DNA of 64,000 nucleotides, from positions 4,855,501 through 4,919,500 of the forward strand of contig JACSYO010002159.1 of assembly GCA_016806645.1 (NCBI GenBank). Reading direction: 5' to 3'. A program made the position numbers and the translations under genes. The notes under the pieces were generated by a model. The model was not told the origin of the DNA and did not search any database. It saw nothing but the letters and a program-made list of their open reading frames with translations. Source of the DNA: Ophiodon elongatus (Eukaryota; Chordata; Actinopteri; Perciformes; Hexagrammidae). Numbering within the stretch: the stretch's first letter is position 1; each line of letters starts with the position of its first letter. Positions 33,208 through 45,800 of the stretch are shown in pieces.

Positions 33208-33878
33208 GGGGATGTGACCACATGAAGGGCTGTGATTGTTTGCTCTCTAGAGTGAAATTTGGAAACATGACCATATCAACCACACACATACTCACTACCT
33301 ATTCGGGATTAACTATGTGATCAACTATTGCTTATTAACTGAGCTCATTTATACCAAGTGTTACAATTACATTTTGCACACATTACTTTTTTTGAACTGA
33401 TAAGATATCTCAGTAGGAGGGTTTACGTTTCTGTTTGCCTCTCCTCCCTAATTCATTAAAAAAGGAAGTGACACTTGACAGTTCATTATTTTTTCATGAA
33501 CAACATCTTCCTTCAGTGATATATGATTATCAGCACCACAGTGCAGGTAATGAGGTGCAGATATTCAATATGGGAATCAGCGCTGCGCTTGTTTAAGTTA
33601 GCAGATCACAGCCGTTCTTCCTGCTTTGCTTTGTGGATCAATGATTTGCTTGCTAGGGCTCGTAGGATCCACTCTCCATTCGGACACTCAGGGAGACCTG
33701 CCATTGACCACTGCAGTCCTTTAGCCAAGTAAATAACACGTTTGGTTTCGTGTCGCTGCCCGCTCTTTGACACTTGAACTACACACATGCTGCATGCATG
33801 CCAACATGGCTGTGCATGTGGAAAGTTACAGTATGGACTGCAGCTTTGATATCGAAGTCAGACAAAAAAGTATACTAT

Positions 33879-33985
33879 AGGGCTGGGAATCTCTTGGCAC
33901 CTCAGGTTTGAGTCCGATTCTGATTCAGAGAGCCAGGATGTGATTATGAAAACAAATATCGATCCCTCTTGATGCATCAGAATAT
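33879..33985 (+). mobile_element. Dispersed fish repeat, AGGGCTGGGAATCTC type
   Basis: The block starts AGGGCTGGGAATCTCTTGG and runs through GATTCTGATTCAGAG and AATATCGATCC. I recall this opening as that of an abundant, usually truncated, fish repeat. The right end is unclear and nothing is encoded. Confidence 0.5.
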
Positions 33986-36827
33986 TTGCTTTCCATATAT
34001 TATTTATTTTTTCTCTCGCTGTGGGAGTACTTGTTACTTTTAAAACATAGCGTATTTGTATAATTAAAATAAACCAATGAATTTACTCTCATTATCTTTT
34101 TATTAATACAATAGTAGTAACAAATGGAATGAGAAGTGTCAACTGGAAGGTTACATTCGCCAACATATTGCCGAGCAATGCAAAGAACCAATAAGAAAAG
34201 AAACTAAAGTGTGCCTGTAGCAGCATGTCACTGTTATCTGACCCTCTCTACTAAATTATTCCATAACTTTAGTTTAGTTATTTTCCTTTATAGGGTGTGG
34301 ACATCGCTGTGTCAACGCTGCGGAAAACACGTTGAGCTGGTATCGTATCTGTGCCGATGGGATTGTACCCATATGCTATCGCATAGCCGCCCTCCTCCCA
34401 AAACTCAAGAAGTAACCTAGCTTAGCATGTAAACACCACGCACATGTTTACGTCTGTTACGTTTCACCATCCAATTGGTTCAGCCCAAAGGAACAGATGT
34501 AAATATTGGTAAATATGATATCATTAAACTTTTCAGTGAAGACATAATCTTTTAAGAGAGACTTGCAGTGAATCTCAGGATAGTTTCTTCTTCTCTTCTC
34601 GTTACACTTCACCCCTGGAGGTTAGGCATGGTTAGCCCACTGAAGGCAGGCCTGATCGCGAATGCTGACCATAAGAGGCACCTCCAATCAAAACAAGAGC
34701 CCCCTTACATCTTAAAATATGCTGCCCGTTGACAGAGTGTGATTTACGGAGCTAATCAGAAATCCCTCTCTAAAGTGCAGTGTCTTCAGAAAGCTTGGTG
34801 CTTTGAGTGACTTTCATGACATCCCTGGGCTTTAAGGTAGCCAAGAAAGTTGGTCTCAAGGCCTTTCTTGAGACACGCTGGTCGTCAAATAGAAAAATCT
34901 GAATCACACTGAAGCTGACTGCAGAGCACTCGTCAAAACCTTTGTTATTCCTCTTTGCCTGCTCATTGGCTGAGTGTAGTGAAATGTTTTATGGTCTGCT
35001 GGCACTCTGCTCCCTCTCCCTCCTCCTGTCCTTCATTCACTCTGCCAGGAATTATGAAATCATGCGTCACCGTTGCTCAAAACAAACCGCTCACGCACCC
35101 ACACAGCGGAGCTAACTTAAAACACACACGGACTCGCCGTTTCTTTAAAAAACAAAAAAATCCATTATTTTTAAGCAGTTTAATACACGTACGCACTCTT
35201 ACGCATACGCACAAGTGGGATTTAGTCGTGAATGAGTCACGGTCTGACGAGGCTATATTGGAAGTGGCATAAGCCAATCACTTACTCGCCCACATGCAGC
35301 CATGAGGCAAATGCACATGATTGATGTTGGAGTTGGGAGCAGTACTTCGGATTGTTGATTAAGCTCTGGGTATGACGGCCTGTTCCAGCCCGTGTGAGTT
35401 GTGAGTGGGAGACCAGACAGTCTGCAGTGGTTTTCGTTTCCAAACTTGCAACTGTCCAGCTTCCACTTGTTATGAGATGTTGGAAGGATTAAATTACATA
35501 CTCTAATGGGCGGGCTGGGCCATGATTTATCGATGCAGTTTTTCTTAGCGAGTACGACCACTAAATACCTCGTGACCACCTTGTAACAACAATCACAGGT
35601 GGAAACTAATTAGGTACTAAAAAATATTACAAGGTATTTGTACAATACTACAATAGGTTATTTTGCACATTAAGATTTTGCTTTAAAAAATACAGTGACC
35701 TGATATGCAATGGTTATTTTAGGTTTTTAGCTTGTTACCAATTAAAAAGAAGCATTGTTTCATTGTAACCCCTCGTCACTGCTTGCATATGTCTGCCAGT
35801 CGTCAGCAGTTAACCAAAGTGCTTTTCTTTTTCTTTTATTCTAATATAATATAGAGTATATCGAATAATGTTTCAAGGCCCGGGAAGATTAAATCATTCA
35901 GTGAATCACAAATTATTCGGTTTTCCATCACCTTGCGACCCCTCAGATTTATCCTGCAAACCCTTGTGGGAAACATTGGTCACACTATCCGACAGCTTAT
36001 AAAGTAATCAGAGTTGACATCATATGCTTTATAGCTACAACAATGAAATGCCCACATATTAATGCAGCAAGAATTGAAGTCTATACAATGAGTACGTGTA
36101 CTACCTTTACTACATTTACTACATTACATACTACATATACTTGAACTACATTTCATTGCTAATGCTTATATACTTTAATTTGAGTAAAATAAGGGTTAAA
36201 GGAAAAGTCCAGTGTTGATAGGGCTCACGGTGACTGCTTCCCTGTGATGGTGAAGATGTTTATGGCATACTTTAAATACATTGTGTTCTCTTGTGCCCTC
36301 TGGTGGAGAATGTCTCTCTCTGCTTTTGTTCACTTACACTGGAATATATCACATGGGCACTGAAGAACTCAAAAAACATACATTTTCAATGCATACACAG
36401 GCATGTTGAATATAGAGATAACTGCTTTATGCACAATCTGTTTTACCTTTATGTTTGCTGACTTGATTTAACCTGTATTTAAAAGCATCTGCTGCATTAC
36501 GTCTTCCAATGTCACAATGTTGATCTGCATTGTCCTTGTTAAATACACTCATAGAAATACAACTTATCCTTCAGGTGTGATTTATTTTAGGTAGAACTGG
36601 TGTATTACTTGTGGTTTGTACCACAGTGTGTACTGTAACATCCTTACAAATGTGGAATTTTATTTTAAGTGGGACTATCTCTTGTGAATTTTAATATTTC
36701 CAATAGATAAAATCACATTAATTTGTGCATATACACAACATCACTCTTGTTTTTATTTCAGTCAAACATTTTTTACCAAAGTAAAGACCCCCCCCATGTC
36801 TCTCCCTGTCTCCTCTAGGAAGTGAAG

Positions 36828-38119
36828 ATGCCATACTCCTTACCGACTGAAGCCCTCGTCTCGAAAATCTTCCCTCTGGACTCCTTCTCCACCATCGCGT
36901 GGCCTAGAGAGCCATACGCAGCGGACGGTTTCATCGCCAACATCAGCAACATCAGTGACATCAGCAACATCAGCGGGTCAGGCATCCCTCGCTGCACCTA
37001 TAAGGAAGACTTTAAACGTATATTACTCCCTACGGTGTACACTTTAGTCTTCCTGCTCGGACTTCCTCTTAACGCTGCTGTCATACTAAAGATATGGAGG
37101 ACTCGGCCGAATCTGTCCAAAAACAACATCTACATGCTCAATTTAGCCATAGCCGACTTCCTGTATGTGATGTCACTTCCTTTGCTCATCTACAACTACG
37201 GCAGTCATGACTACTGGCCCTTTGGGGAGTTTACCTGTAAACTGGTCAGGTTTCAGTTCTACAGGTGAGATACTGAATATTGGATAATAATCTCTGTACA
37301 CAGCTGTGTGTTAAAAGTATTCCATAATTGTTTTACTTTTCAGTTGAATAAGAGCACGTGGTCTTTCTCACAACACAGTACAGAATAATACAGCTTAATA
37401 AGAATTGACTTAACAGTACTTCCTTTTCCCCATTTTCCTCTTTTAGTAATCTGCACGGCAGCATCCTCTTCCTCACCTGCATCAGTGTGCAACGCTATGT
37501 GGGCATTTGCCATCCTATGGCCATGTGGCCCAAGCAAGGCGGTCGCAGGTTGGCGTGGTGCATCTGTGGCGGGGTGTGGCTGGTGGTCGTCGTCCTGTGC
37601 GCGCCGACTTTTCACTTTGCTGCAACGGGAGTCCAGCGAAACCGCACGGTGTGCTATGATTTAAGTACGCCCAAGAATTCAGTGAACTACTATCCTTACG
37701 GCATGGCCCTGACCTGCCTCGGCTTCTTGTTGCCCTTCATGGGTGTGATGGTGTGCTACTGTCGGATGGCCCTCATCCTCTGCCGCCCGGTGTCCTACCA
37801 GGGTGTCTCCATAGCGACTGGGGAGAAGCGGGACAAGGCGGTGAGGATGATCATCGTGGTAGCGGCAGTGTTCTGTATAAGCTTCCTGCCGTTTCACTTC
37901 ACCAAGACCGTGTACCTGGTGGTGCGCACTCTGCCGGGTGCGCCCTGCGAGACCAGAAACTTGTTCTCAATCATCTATAAATGCACCCGGCCGTTTGCCA
38001 GCATTAACAGCTTCCTGGACCCGATTCTGTTTTACTTCACCCAGCCGCGCTACCGCCGGAGCACCAGAAGGTTTGTGCTCAAAGTCACCACTCTCAGGGA
38101 CAAGGGCACCAGTGTTTGA
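36828..38119 (+). CDS. p2ry6: P2Y purinoceptor 6-like GPCR, two coding exons
   Basis: Exons 36828-37264 and 37447-38119 are joined by a 182-bp phase-2 GT/AG intron, giving 369 residues. The protein is a class A, Gq-type receptor for UDP at the plasma membrane. Seven hydrophobic segments are clear. TM2 has NLAIADFLYVMSLPLLIYNY and TM3 has NLHGSILFLTC with QRY at 161-163 in place of DRY. C137 and C215 should form the extracellular disulfide. TM6 has FCISFLPFHFTK (H296, K299) and TM7 ends LDPILFYF. The blocks AATGVQRNRTVCYDLS, YPYGMALT and LDPILFYFTQ are those of P2RY6. The N-terminus holds a repeated NIS motif (N38, N41, N47), and N211 is another sequon. The ATG at 36828 follows an acceptor at 36818, so an upstream non-coding exon is expected. 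Without the splice the frame stops at once (TGA after 37265). Confidence 0.96.
37265..37446 (+). other. p2ry6: Intron inside the p2ry6 coding region
   Basis: It starts GTGAGA and ends CCTCTTTTAG. It is 182 bp long, phase 2, splitting Ser146 at the start of TM3. Removing it restores an unbroken match to the P2RY6 family (FY-S-NLHGSILFLTC). Confidence 0.95.
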
Positions 38120-40372
38120 GGCAACAGTAGATCACGTCCTGCAACAGTATTTTTTGTTTTTTAAATATTGTTGCAACACCAGGGTTGGATCCCTGCGAGG
38201 CCTATTTATTGGTTGCTGAGTTTCCTTGTGCATGTTCTAATGTAAGTCCTTTTTGCTTTTACCTACTACTCACGGCAACGAAGAACCGCACCTTCCTAAG
38301 AGGGTCTAAAAGTCTAGAGGTACCGGGATGTCAAGAAGACTTCTGAAATGCAAATTGGTGTTTGTAAACTTGCAATTAACCATCACAGCAATCACAGTGT
38401 ATTCCTCTTGGGGCACTTATTGAGATTCCAGAGTGCTGCAGATATAAAATACATACCGTCAGCAGACTAGGGCATTTACATCCTGCATTGTCCCCATTAT
38501 CTGTTTTCTTTCAGTCTCCGCTGGGTGCTGGGTAGTAAAGGATCAAAGGAGCTGTTTCACGCTGTGAACCGCAGTATGATAGATATACAGTCGATAGGAT
38601 GATAATGCTCGAGCACGATATGGTAACAAAGAGTGTCTTCCACTTCACAGCCTCTGCCGTTTATATAGAACTGTAGGTGAAAGATGATTTTGTGGTTTGC
38701 GTGACGTGGAGGTGTAAAAAGAAATGGTGAAAGAGAAAAAGAAAAGGAAAGATCAATACATTAATTTTTTTGGGATTAAAATTCTATATTGTAATGGAGT
38801 ATTACACTTTCCTATGAAGACTTCTATAGACTTGGTGTTGCATGTTTTCACCACTGGATGGTGAGTGCACCCCACTGCTGCAACCCCACCGCACTGAAAT
38901 GCTGGCTATGTTCTTTCTAAAAATGGTACGGTTATTAACATGTTATCCAGTAAGGACAAGATCTCAGCTACTACAATCAGAGATAAACTGATGCCAACAA
39001 AACTTAAATATCCAGCTCATACCACACTAAAATAGGCCATGAGTCGATAGTTTTCTCCACTTGTTCATTAAACTCTCCAGTCAGCGCAGGAAATCCATTG
39101 AAAAGTATATGCCAATGTTAATACATTTAAGAGTTGTTATACTTAAGAGGGAAGGAAAAATGCTATTTATGGACTTTAAGGCAGGGTTAAAGTAAGGCTC
39201 AGCCTGCAGTTTTCCACTTGTTAGTATATGATCCCTCCCCATGAAATAAGGATTTCTGTTCCAAGACATCACCTCTGCTGATGGAAGTTTGGTGTTATAT
39301 AGATAATAAAATAAATAATGAATAATAGGGAACAGAGACGTTTATGAAAAGGATATCTGTGTACTTAAGGAGGTACTCTAGAGTACATGTGAAATGTTTA
39401 GTGCTTAGCACTGTTTTGATAGCTCTAACTGAATACAATATAGTCTAAATGTGCACAGCATACAATTGTACTTCCTTCTACTATTTGTTATGGAGTTATC
39501 CAAAGTAACTGAGTTTGTGAATTTGGTTATTTGTAATTACTTTTGCAACTTGTCTTTCAGACACACACTGTGAAGAAAACAATGGATATATTGTATATAT
39601 GTCCCAGCTGAAGATCAGGCACTCATGTAGCCCCATCTGAATTGACAATTTGATATCAAAATTAAAATGATATCACTAAAATAATAATTAATGCTGTTTT
39701 TAAAGAATTTAATTTAATTTGCCAACAACCTTTGAATCTCTCCGAAGCCACTGTAACTGACGACCTTTAGGCAGCTTTTAACACATGCTTCAAACATGCA
39801 ACTATGGTTTTGAGTTTGGCACCGTTGAGGGAAGAAATGTTGTGTACATTGGTTAAATGTGAACTTGTACATTTCAAATGCAAGTCGAATTTTGACCACA
39901 ATATGAGGTCTAGTGCTTAAAATGTTGGGGTCTTCTTAATGTATGTGTGTACAGCGTGTATATTCAGTAATGTAGTAATATACCGTATGTTGTGCTCCCG
40001 GCTTCAGCAAATGTGAATGCGTAGTTCTTATTGTTGTATGTCTGTCTGTCTGTTTGGTTGAATATATGAATGTCTTTTTATTTTCTCCACATCTGTCTGA
40101 AACATGTGTGTGGTCAGTTTTAAGCAATTCAGATGTCTCTAAACTGTGCCAACATATTTATGTCAATCAGTATTATTTAGAAGAATTCTTATTTTTGTAA
40201 AATATTGTACCACCAGAGTAGTATCAGGAATATAATTTTATTTTTGTTACGTAGATATAATTTATATATACAAACATGTATGTTTATATATATATTCTAA
40301 TCTTACCATGCAGCCCCTGTGAGTTGCTCGCGTAAATGTTTTGGATATTGTTGTAACAAAAAAGCCATTAAA
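38120..40372 (+). other. p2ry6: Probable 3' UTR of p2ry6
   Basis: AT-rich sequence without exons follows the TGA at 38117-38119. Poly(A) signal candidates are AATAAA at about 39306 and ATTAAA at 40367-40372; I cannot tell which is used. The block at 40200-40350, with TTTTATTTTTG and ATATATA stretches, has the look of a 3' UTR end. Confidence 0.4.
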
Positions 40373-40579
40373 AAAGTAACTCAGCCTATATGAATTTGCC
40401 TTCTACTTCTTCATTCAGACAAAATTACATTCTCCTGTGAATATATTGTCTGTATTATATTTTTCACAACATGAAACATTAGTTGCTCTTTAACCTACTC
40501 ACATTTTTCTGGACTGCAACCTGAAAATCTCCTGACTCAAGTACATTTTTCAGATTCACAGGTTAACACAATTCTACGG

Positions 40580-40612
40580 CCCAATCCCAATCCCAATCCC
40601 AATCCCAATCCC
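40580..40612. repeat. (CCCAAT)n hexamer repeat
   Basis: About five CCCAAT units. On the minus strand this reads (ATTGGG)n, which has four or more GGG runs and could form a G-quadruplex. It differs from the TTAGGG telomere unit. Confidence 0.9.
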
Positions 40613-41073
40613 CACCCTCTGTCACACCGTGGAGTGTATGAGGACTCTCTGGCAGACATGTTGAGCCCTTTATGAACCCTCTCTGTTAGTCAGCATTAGA
40701 TGCAGACTTTGCCCAAGGGAATTACCCACAATTCATAGCAATGTGACACAGTTACCAGTGGAAGCATGGAGACGTGAAAAAAAAAGGTAAACAAAGAGGA
40801 GGGCTCATGTGTGTTCAGCCTGGTGAAATACATTCACACAACAACATTAAGGATTAAAGATGGGGCAGAAAAACACATGAAATGAGAGGAATGCAAGCAG
40901 AGACATACATATATATATCCCGTTATCATTTATTTTATACTTTTTACTCCTTGATTTGAGCGTCTTCTGGGCTCTTTCCTCGCGAGATGAGGTCATTTCA
41001 AATAATCTATTTACTATTTTTTGTCAAAACAGCTTCAATAACAAAACGAAATGTTTAATGAATAAATCTGTGT

Positions 41074-41097
41074 AATATATATATATATATATATATA
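41074..41097. repeat. (AT)n microsatellite
   Basis: AT run of about 24 bp at the inner edge of the right side of the possible DNA element. Confidence 0.9.
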
Positions 41098-41140
41098 GGG
41101 ACATTGAGGATTGGGCCTATCTGGCAACATGTCTGCTAGA

Positions 41141-42728
41141 AATGACCTTGGAATTTATTGGGCAAAAAGCATTATCCCAAAACTTGTATCCAAAGCATCC
41201 AAACGAAAACGGTGAAGATGTGGTAATAATCAGGTGCATGCATTTCGATTACCTCTCAACGGCTCTCAACATGGCGAAGGCGAGCCAGCTGCCCACAGCT
41301 CATGATGCTGGCAGAGCTAACGGTGTTTACCTGAGGGTCACCCTGATTGAGGGTGCTACTACTGCCACCATGACGTCGGTCAGGACGACATCATCAGCTG
41401 TAACCGCCACATGAGAGCAGTGCCATGGGCTGACCAGTGATGCACTCAATGCATGTACCATGATGCACTGGGAGAAGCTCAGATAACAACACACACAGAG
41501 GGGAGAGCCACTTCCTTCTCTGCTCAGGTATTCCACTATATCTTTACATAGCAGATAGCTGCTGCTGTATTAATGTTCAGAATGTTGAATGCAACTCATA
41601 AAATTGTGTCAAGAGTTTAGCAAAAGTCCATTGTCCACCACCAGTGACCCGGCATTTAACAGGTCAGCCTGTGGAGGGCGCTGCAGTCACACATGCTGCT
41701 CCTGTGAGGGAATGTGACACAGAATTCCTCTCTGGGACAAAAGGACCTGTTTAACCGTACAGCCTCACGGGAAGCACCACACAGCGGTTATTGGCCTTCT
41801 TTTTCTATGCCACCACCCTCCCAGTTGAATACTGACCCTCTAATTCACCAGCATCATCATAACACACTGTGGTATTGAGCTATTGGTTGAACATTGCCAA
41901 AGTAGTATGAAAATACAGTGTATCACTCCCTGGCTTCCTCTGTGAGCGTTTACCTCTAAATACAGACAGGCTGAGTTTATACTGTATCTTGTAAATGAAT
42001 AGTGTTTAAAGTGATGTGTTCCTGTGGATATTTACAAAATATGCTGCAGGTCCAAAGTGTTTCTCTGGATGTGTAGTTTTCTGTCTTTTACCGTCTTTTT
42101 CGCAAGGAAGGGGCTATAATTACACTTAGTTTGTCCACAGTATCGGCCCTTTATCAACAAAAAAAAAAAAAGAAAGCTTTTCCTCTCAATCCCCGAGGGG
42201 GCTATGACAGCCCCTATACCCCTAGTCCCGCCCACCCCCTCTGCCCTATCTCAGGCATTAACATGCAAAAAACAACATAAGTCACGGAAAACCAAATCAT
42301 GCCAAAATAAGGAATCCACAAACAGTTTTGGGGGAATTAGAAGTGGGTGATGCGTCGGGCCCGTGCAAGCGCGCTCAGCCTGGCGAGGGGCTCAAGTTTG
42401 GAAATATTAAGGGATTAACAATGGATGGTTGTGTTTGTGAACAGGTTGTGGAAGTTTTGGCCAACAAAAGTAGCGCTTTCCTCCCTGCACGGATGCGGTT
42501 TCGGGAATCGACAACATGTAAGTGTTGATAACGGAGCAGCACTCACCTACTTACCCACTGAACAGAGTATCACTTGATTCACCTCGTTACAGTGCTCGCC
42601 AACAGTTACGTTTTTAAAAAGAGTGATTGTTGTTGGGTATTCACGCCGTTGGGCTGCGTTAGGGTGGGGGGGAGAAATGGACCACAACTCCAAAAGGTGC
42701 TTGGATCTGTAATACCCGTGGAGTGAAA
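41141..42728 (+). other. Intergenic region and presumed arhgef17 promoter/5' UTR
   Basis: No coding exon is seen. GC content and CpG rise from about 42330 (GATGCGTCGGGCCCGTG, AAGCGCGCTCAG), as expected near a promoter. No TATA box is obvious. A short hairpin-like block, GGGGGCTATGACAGCCCC, is at about 42196-42213. The transcription start cannot be placed. Confidence 0.5.
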
Positions 42729-42851
42729 ATGTGTGTGTGAAATCTAACAAAGAAAGACATGAACAATGGCAGCAAGAGAGAGGAAGAATGTGGCTCTGTA
42801 TCGCAGCGTTTCTTTCAAGAAGTTGGGGTCCTGGAGCGCCAACAGGAGTGA
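42729..42851 (+). promoter_or_regulatory. Two uORFs at the arhgef17 start
   Basis: A minimal uORF (ATG TGT GTG TGA) occupies 42729-42740. A second ATG at 42759 opens a 30-codon frame that overlaps the main start (42766) out of frame and stops at TGA 42849-42851. If the mRNA leader covers this stretch, both could lower initiation at the main ATG. Confidence 0.6.
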
Positions 42852-45800
42852 AGACCAACAACACAAATCAGAGGATTTGGAGGCAGCTGGCGTCGCCCTT
42901 CCCCCGGAGCCCAGCAAAGCAGAACAGCCCTTAGCGACGCGTAATGTCAGTGTGTCAAGAAAAGTTTCCAAAATCTCTGCCACCACCACCACCACCTCCT
43001 CCTCCTCCTCCACCACCACCACCACCACCTCCGGCCTCTCCACCGCAGATCCAAAGAGAAACTCCTCTATTTCTCCATCCATCCGACAGCTCACCGAGAG
43101 GTTCAGCAGCAGCAGCGGCTCCGCCGGGACGCACGGAGCCTCACCGGGAGACGGCGCAGCAGTGACGCCGGGGAGCAGCACTCTTCCCCGGGCCAGGGGC
43201 TCCACGAGAGGCCGGTCACCGTCTCGTAAATCTTTTCACGAGGACAGCGGTGGCGGATTTTTCCAGGACGGTGATCCTACCGCTGCGGAGTCGCTGACGG
43301 ACAACAAAGTGCAAACGTTTCACTCCGAAGCTGACTCCGTCTCAGGCTCGGACTCGGAGAAGAAAAGTGAGAGGCGGAATTTTAAACGTTTATCAACTGA
43401 CAGCAACTCTGGTAAGAGAGATTATTCACAAATCAATGCATGCGCCTCTGATCCTAGAAAGACTTTGACTACAGACGAGGAAGAGGATGTTGCCATTAGA
43501 GGGGTTCCCCCACCCTGTAAATCTCACAGAAGTTATGCCTTTACACACCACAGTGACTTTATTCCCCTGCACTCTGACAAGTGGCCCAGTGTCACCAAAA
43601 TTAGACAACTTTTCGACGAGAGTCAAGGCACGAAGCACAAGACGGACTCTTCTGAGAATTTAAAAGCAGTCGGCAGAGGACATTTACATGAGCTCAGCCC
43701 CAGTGAGAGTGCTCTTCTCTCGGACAGAAGGGACAAACTCTCGCCTTGCAGCTCTGCTAATGAAGCTAGTATCCTCTCTTTGCATGACAAATGCATAGTT
43801 GGAGCTCAAAGCACTGTTAAAGATCATTTGTATCCCGGTATGGACTTTTATTCCAAAACTGACCACCAGCAGTACTCAAATGATGATGATGATGAGGAGG
43901 CAGACTTAGAGACACAAAGTTCTCATGGCATCAAAGTTTCTGGCGTAAATACTTTTCAAAGCGGCAGCAGTAGCAGCAGCCGTAGTTGCACTGGGGGTAG
44001 TCACTACCAGAGGATTAACCCATCTCCATACAGATCTCATAGTCCCAGCACTGAGTCAGAGGCTGCCCACAAGACCCCCAGGACGACGGGGCTGACATCT
44101 GACCCCGGCCCTGACCTTCAACCCCCTGCTACTTTGTCTTGGAGTCGATCGGAGAGCTTGGACACCTCCTCCTGCTCCTCCTCTCTTCAGCGGCCGACAG
44201 TGAGGGAGAGAAGGGATAGACAGGGGGTCGGGCTGCCCAGGGATAGTTTACATTCCTCACATAGCTCCTCTAGAGCACCAGCCCCCACCCCCTCCTCCCC
44301 CTCCTCTGCTCCAGGTCCAGATAAAGCCATTACCTCCTCCTCTACTGTACCTCCCTCCACGGAGCTAAGAGCCCGAACAAGAGTTGTCTCTCCTCTCAGC
44401 TCCCGCTGGAGGTTTAGCTCTGGAGACGAAGAGGAGGAGCACAACAGGAGAAGAAGAGGAGGTGGAGGAGACGGTTGGAGTGTTCCTTCTGGCCCAGCTC
44501 CTTCCATCTCCTGCAGAGCAGGAGAAAGGGGCACCACTGAGCGAGGAGGTAGCTATTTATCCCGCAGTAAAAATGGCTGGTGGGGTGCTAAGGGCATTGG
44601 TAGGTCCTCAGGCAGTGAGGAGGACAGTCCTGGTTCTATAGGCCCCCACAGTCGAGAGGCAGTGCGCCGGCGCTCGCTGAGGAAGAAGAAGAAGGTCAGT
44701 GGAGCTGCTTTGGCAACAGGCCGTGATGATTGCGATGATCATGATGGCGAATCGGAAGACAGCGACAGTGACACGGCCTTGACAATGGAGCATTTAGAGA
44801 GGCAGCGCCAGCAAAACACAGGAGGAGAATTTGCGGGAACAGCATCTCGGAGCCACTCTGCAAGACAACCCAGCAGTCACAGTAACAGAGCCAGGGTGCA
44901 GCAATGGGAGCGCATCTCCTCACCTGTGACATCCACGGCACTTCCTGGTGTATCACGAGTGTCAAAGGTCAATATTCCCCCTTTTGTTTCCAGTCCTGGT
45001 GGTTCACTTTGCAGCAGTCGATACTCCAGCACTGAGACACTGAAGGAGGAGGACCAGGCTGGCTGCACCAACCGTGCAGCAAATGTGTCTCTTAACACGG
45101 CTGGAAAAGGAGGCAAGACTAGCAGAACTGCATCCTTGTCCATGCTGAGTAAAACGTACCATGGGAATTTTACCATGTACCGTTCCCCAAGCTTTGGCCA
45201 TGGGGATAACTTCTCTCGTAACCCTGTGCGGGTGCGCCCCAAGATTGTGCCTACAGTCACCCCCTTATCTAGTGTACTTGCCAGAGAAGGTGGGGCACCG
45301 GCAGGAGTTGGGGGTGGTGAGACTATGGCATTGAGCAGGACAAAAGGTGGGGATGGGGTGGATGATAATGATAAAAACCAAATATCGATGTCCAACCCTG
45401 ATATCACCTCAGAAACTATGTCCCTCTTAAGCTTTCTGAAATCTGACCTGTCAGAGCTCAAGGTGCGGAAAACAAGTGGAGACAAATCTGGGGTCTTGGA
45501 CGGGTCCCCAGTGTACAGGATGGGCTCACGGAATCAAGGCGGTAATCTGCTACCTTCAGGTCGTCGGCCGTCACTGAAAGACCTAACTGCCACCCTGCGG
45601 CGTGCAAAGTCCTTCACTTATTCAGACAAACCCACTACAGCAGTGAGGTGTTACTTGACCGGTGGCGCCACAAAGAGGAGCTCTTCTGAGCAGCAGCTTG
45701 ATTTGGATGGAGAGGGGGATGGAGGGAGGGTGTTGGTGTCAGAGAGGGAAGTAGAAAGTGATGGGGGTGATTTTGGGGTCGGGAGACGACAAAGAATGAT

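Larger units (their letters stand above)
32240..36818. other. Region between tRNA-Ala and p2ry6 coding exon
   Basis: No coding exon is visible. It contains a CA/CG array (33109-33203), a dispersed repeat (33879-33985) and a small perfect stem, GTCTCAAG/CTTGAGAC, near 34854-34875. It ends in a splice acceptor, CTGTCTCCTCTAG, at 36818. If the candidate first exon at 31927-32052 is real, this is p2ry6 intron. Confidence 0.6.
40575..41140. mobile_element. Possible degraded non-autonomous DNA transposon
   Basis: The left side begins GGCCCAATCC, followed by about five CCCAAT units (40580-40612), with GCAGACATGTTG at 40652-40663. The right side, after an AT repeat (41074-41097), carries GGATTGGGCC (41108-41117) and CAACATGTCTGC (41125-41136). 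Both pairs are exact reverse complements, although their order is not that of simple terminal repeats. The wording GGAATTACCCACAATTCATA at 40720-40740 resembles hAT-type fish elements from memory. No transposase frame is present. Confidence 0.4.

Noticed and set aside
42744..43205. Minus-strand 153-codon frame with poly-Val and poly-Glu, and a plus-strand polyproline frame at 42944-43165
   Set aside because: Both are shadows of the ACC/TCC repeat and codon usage of arhgef17 exon 1.
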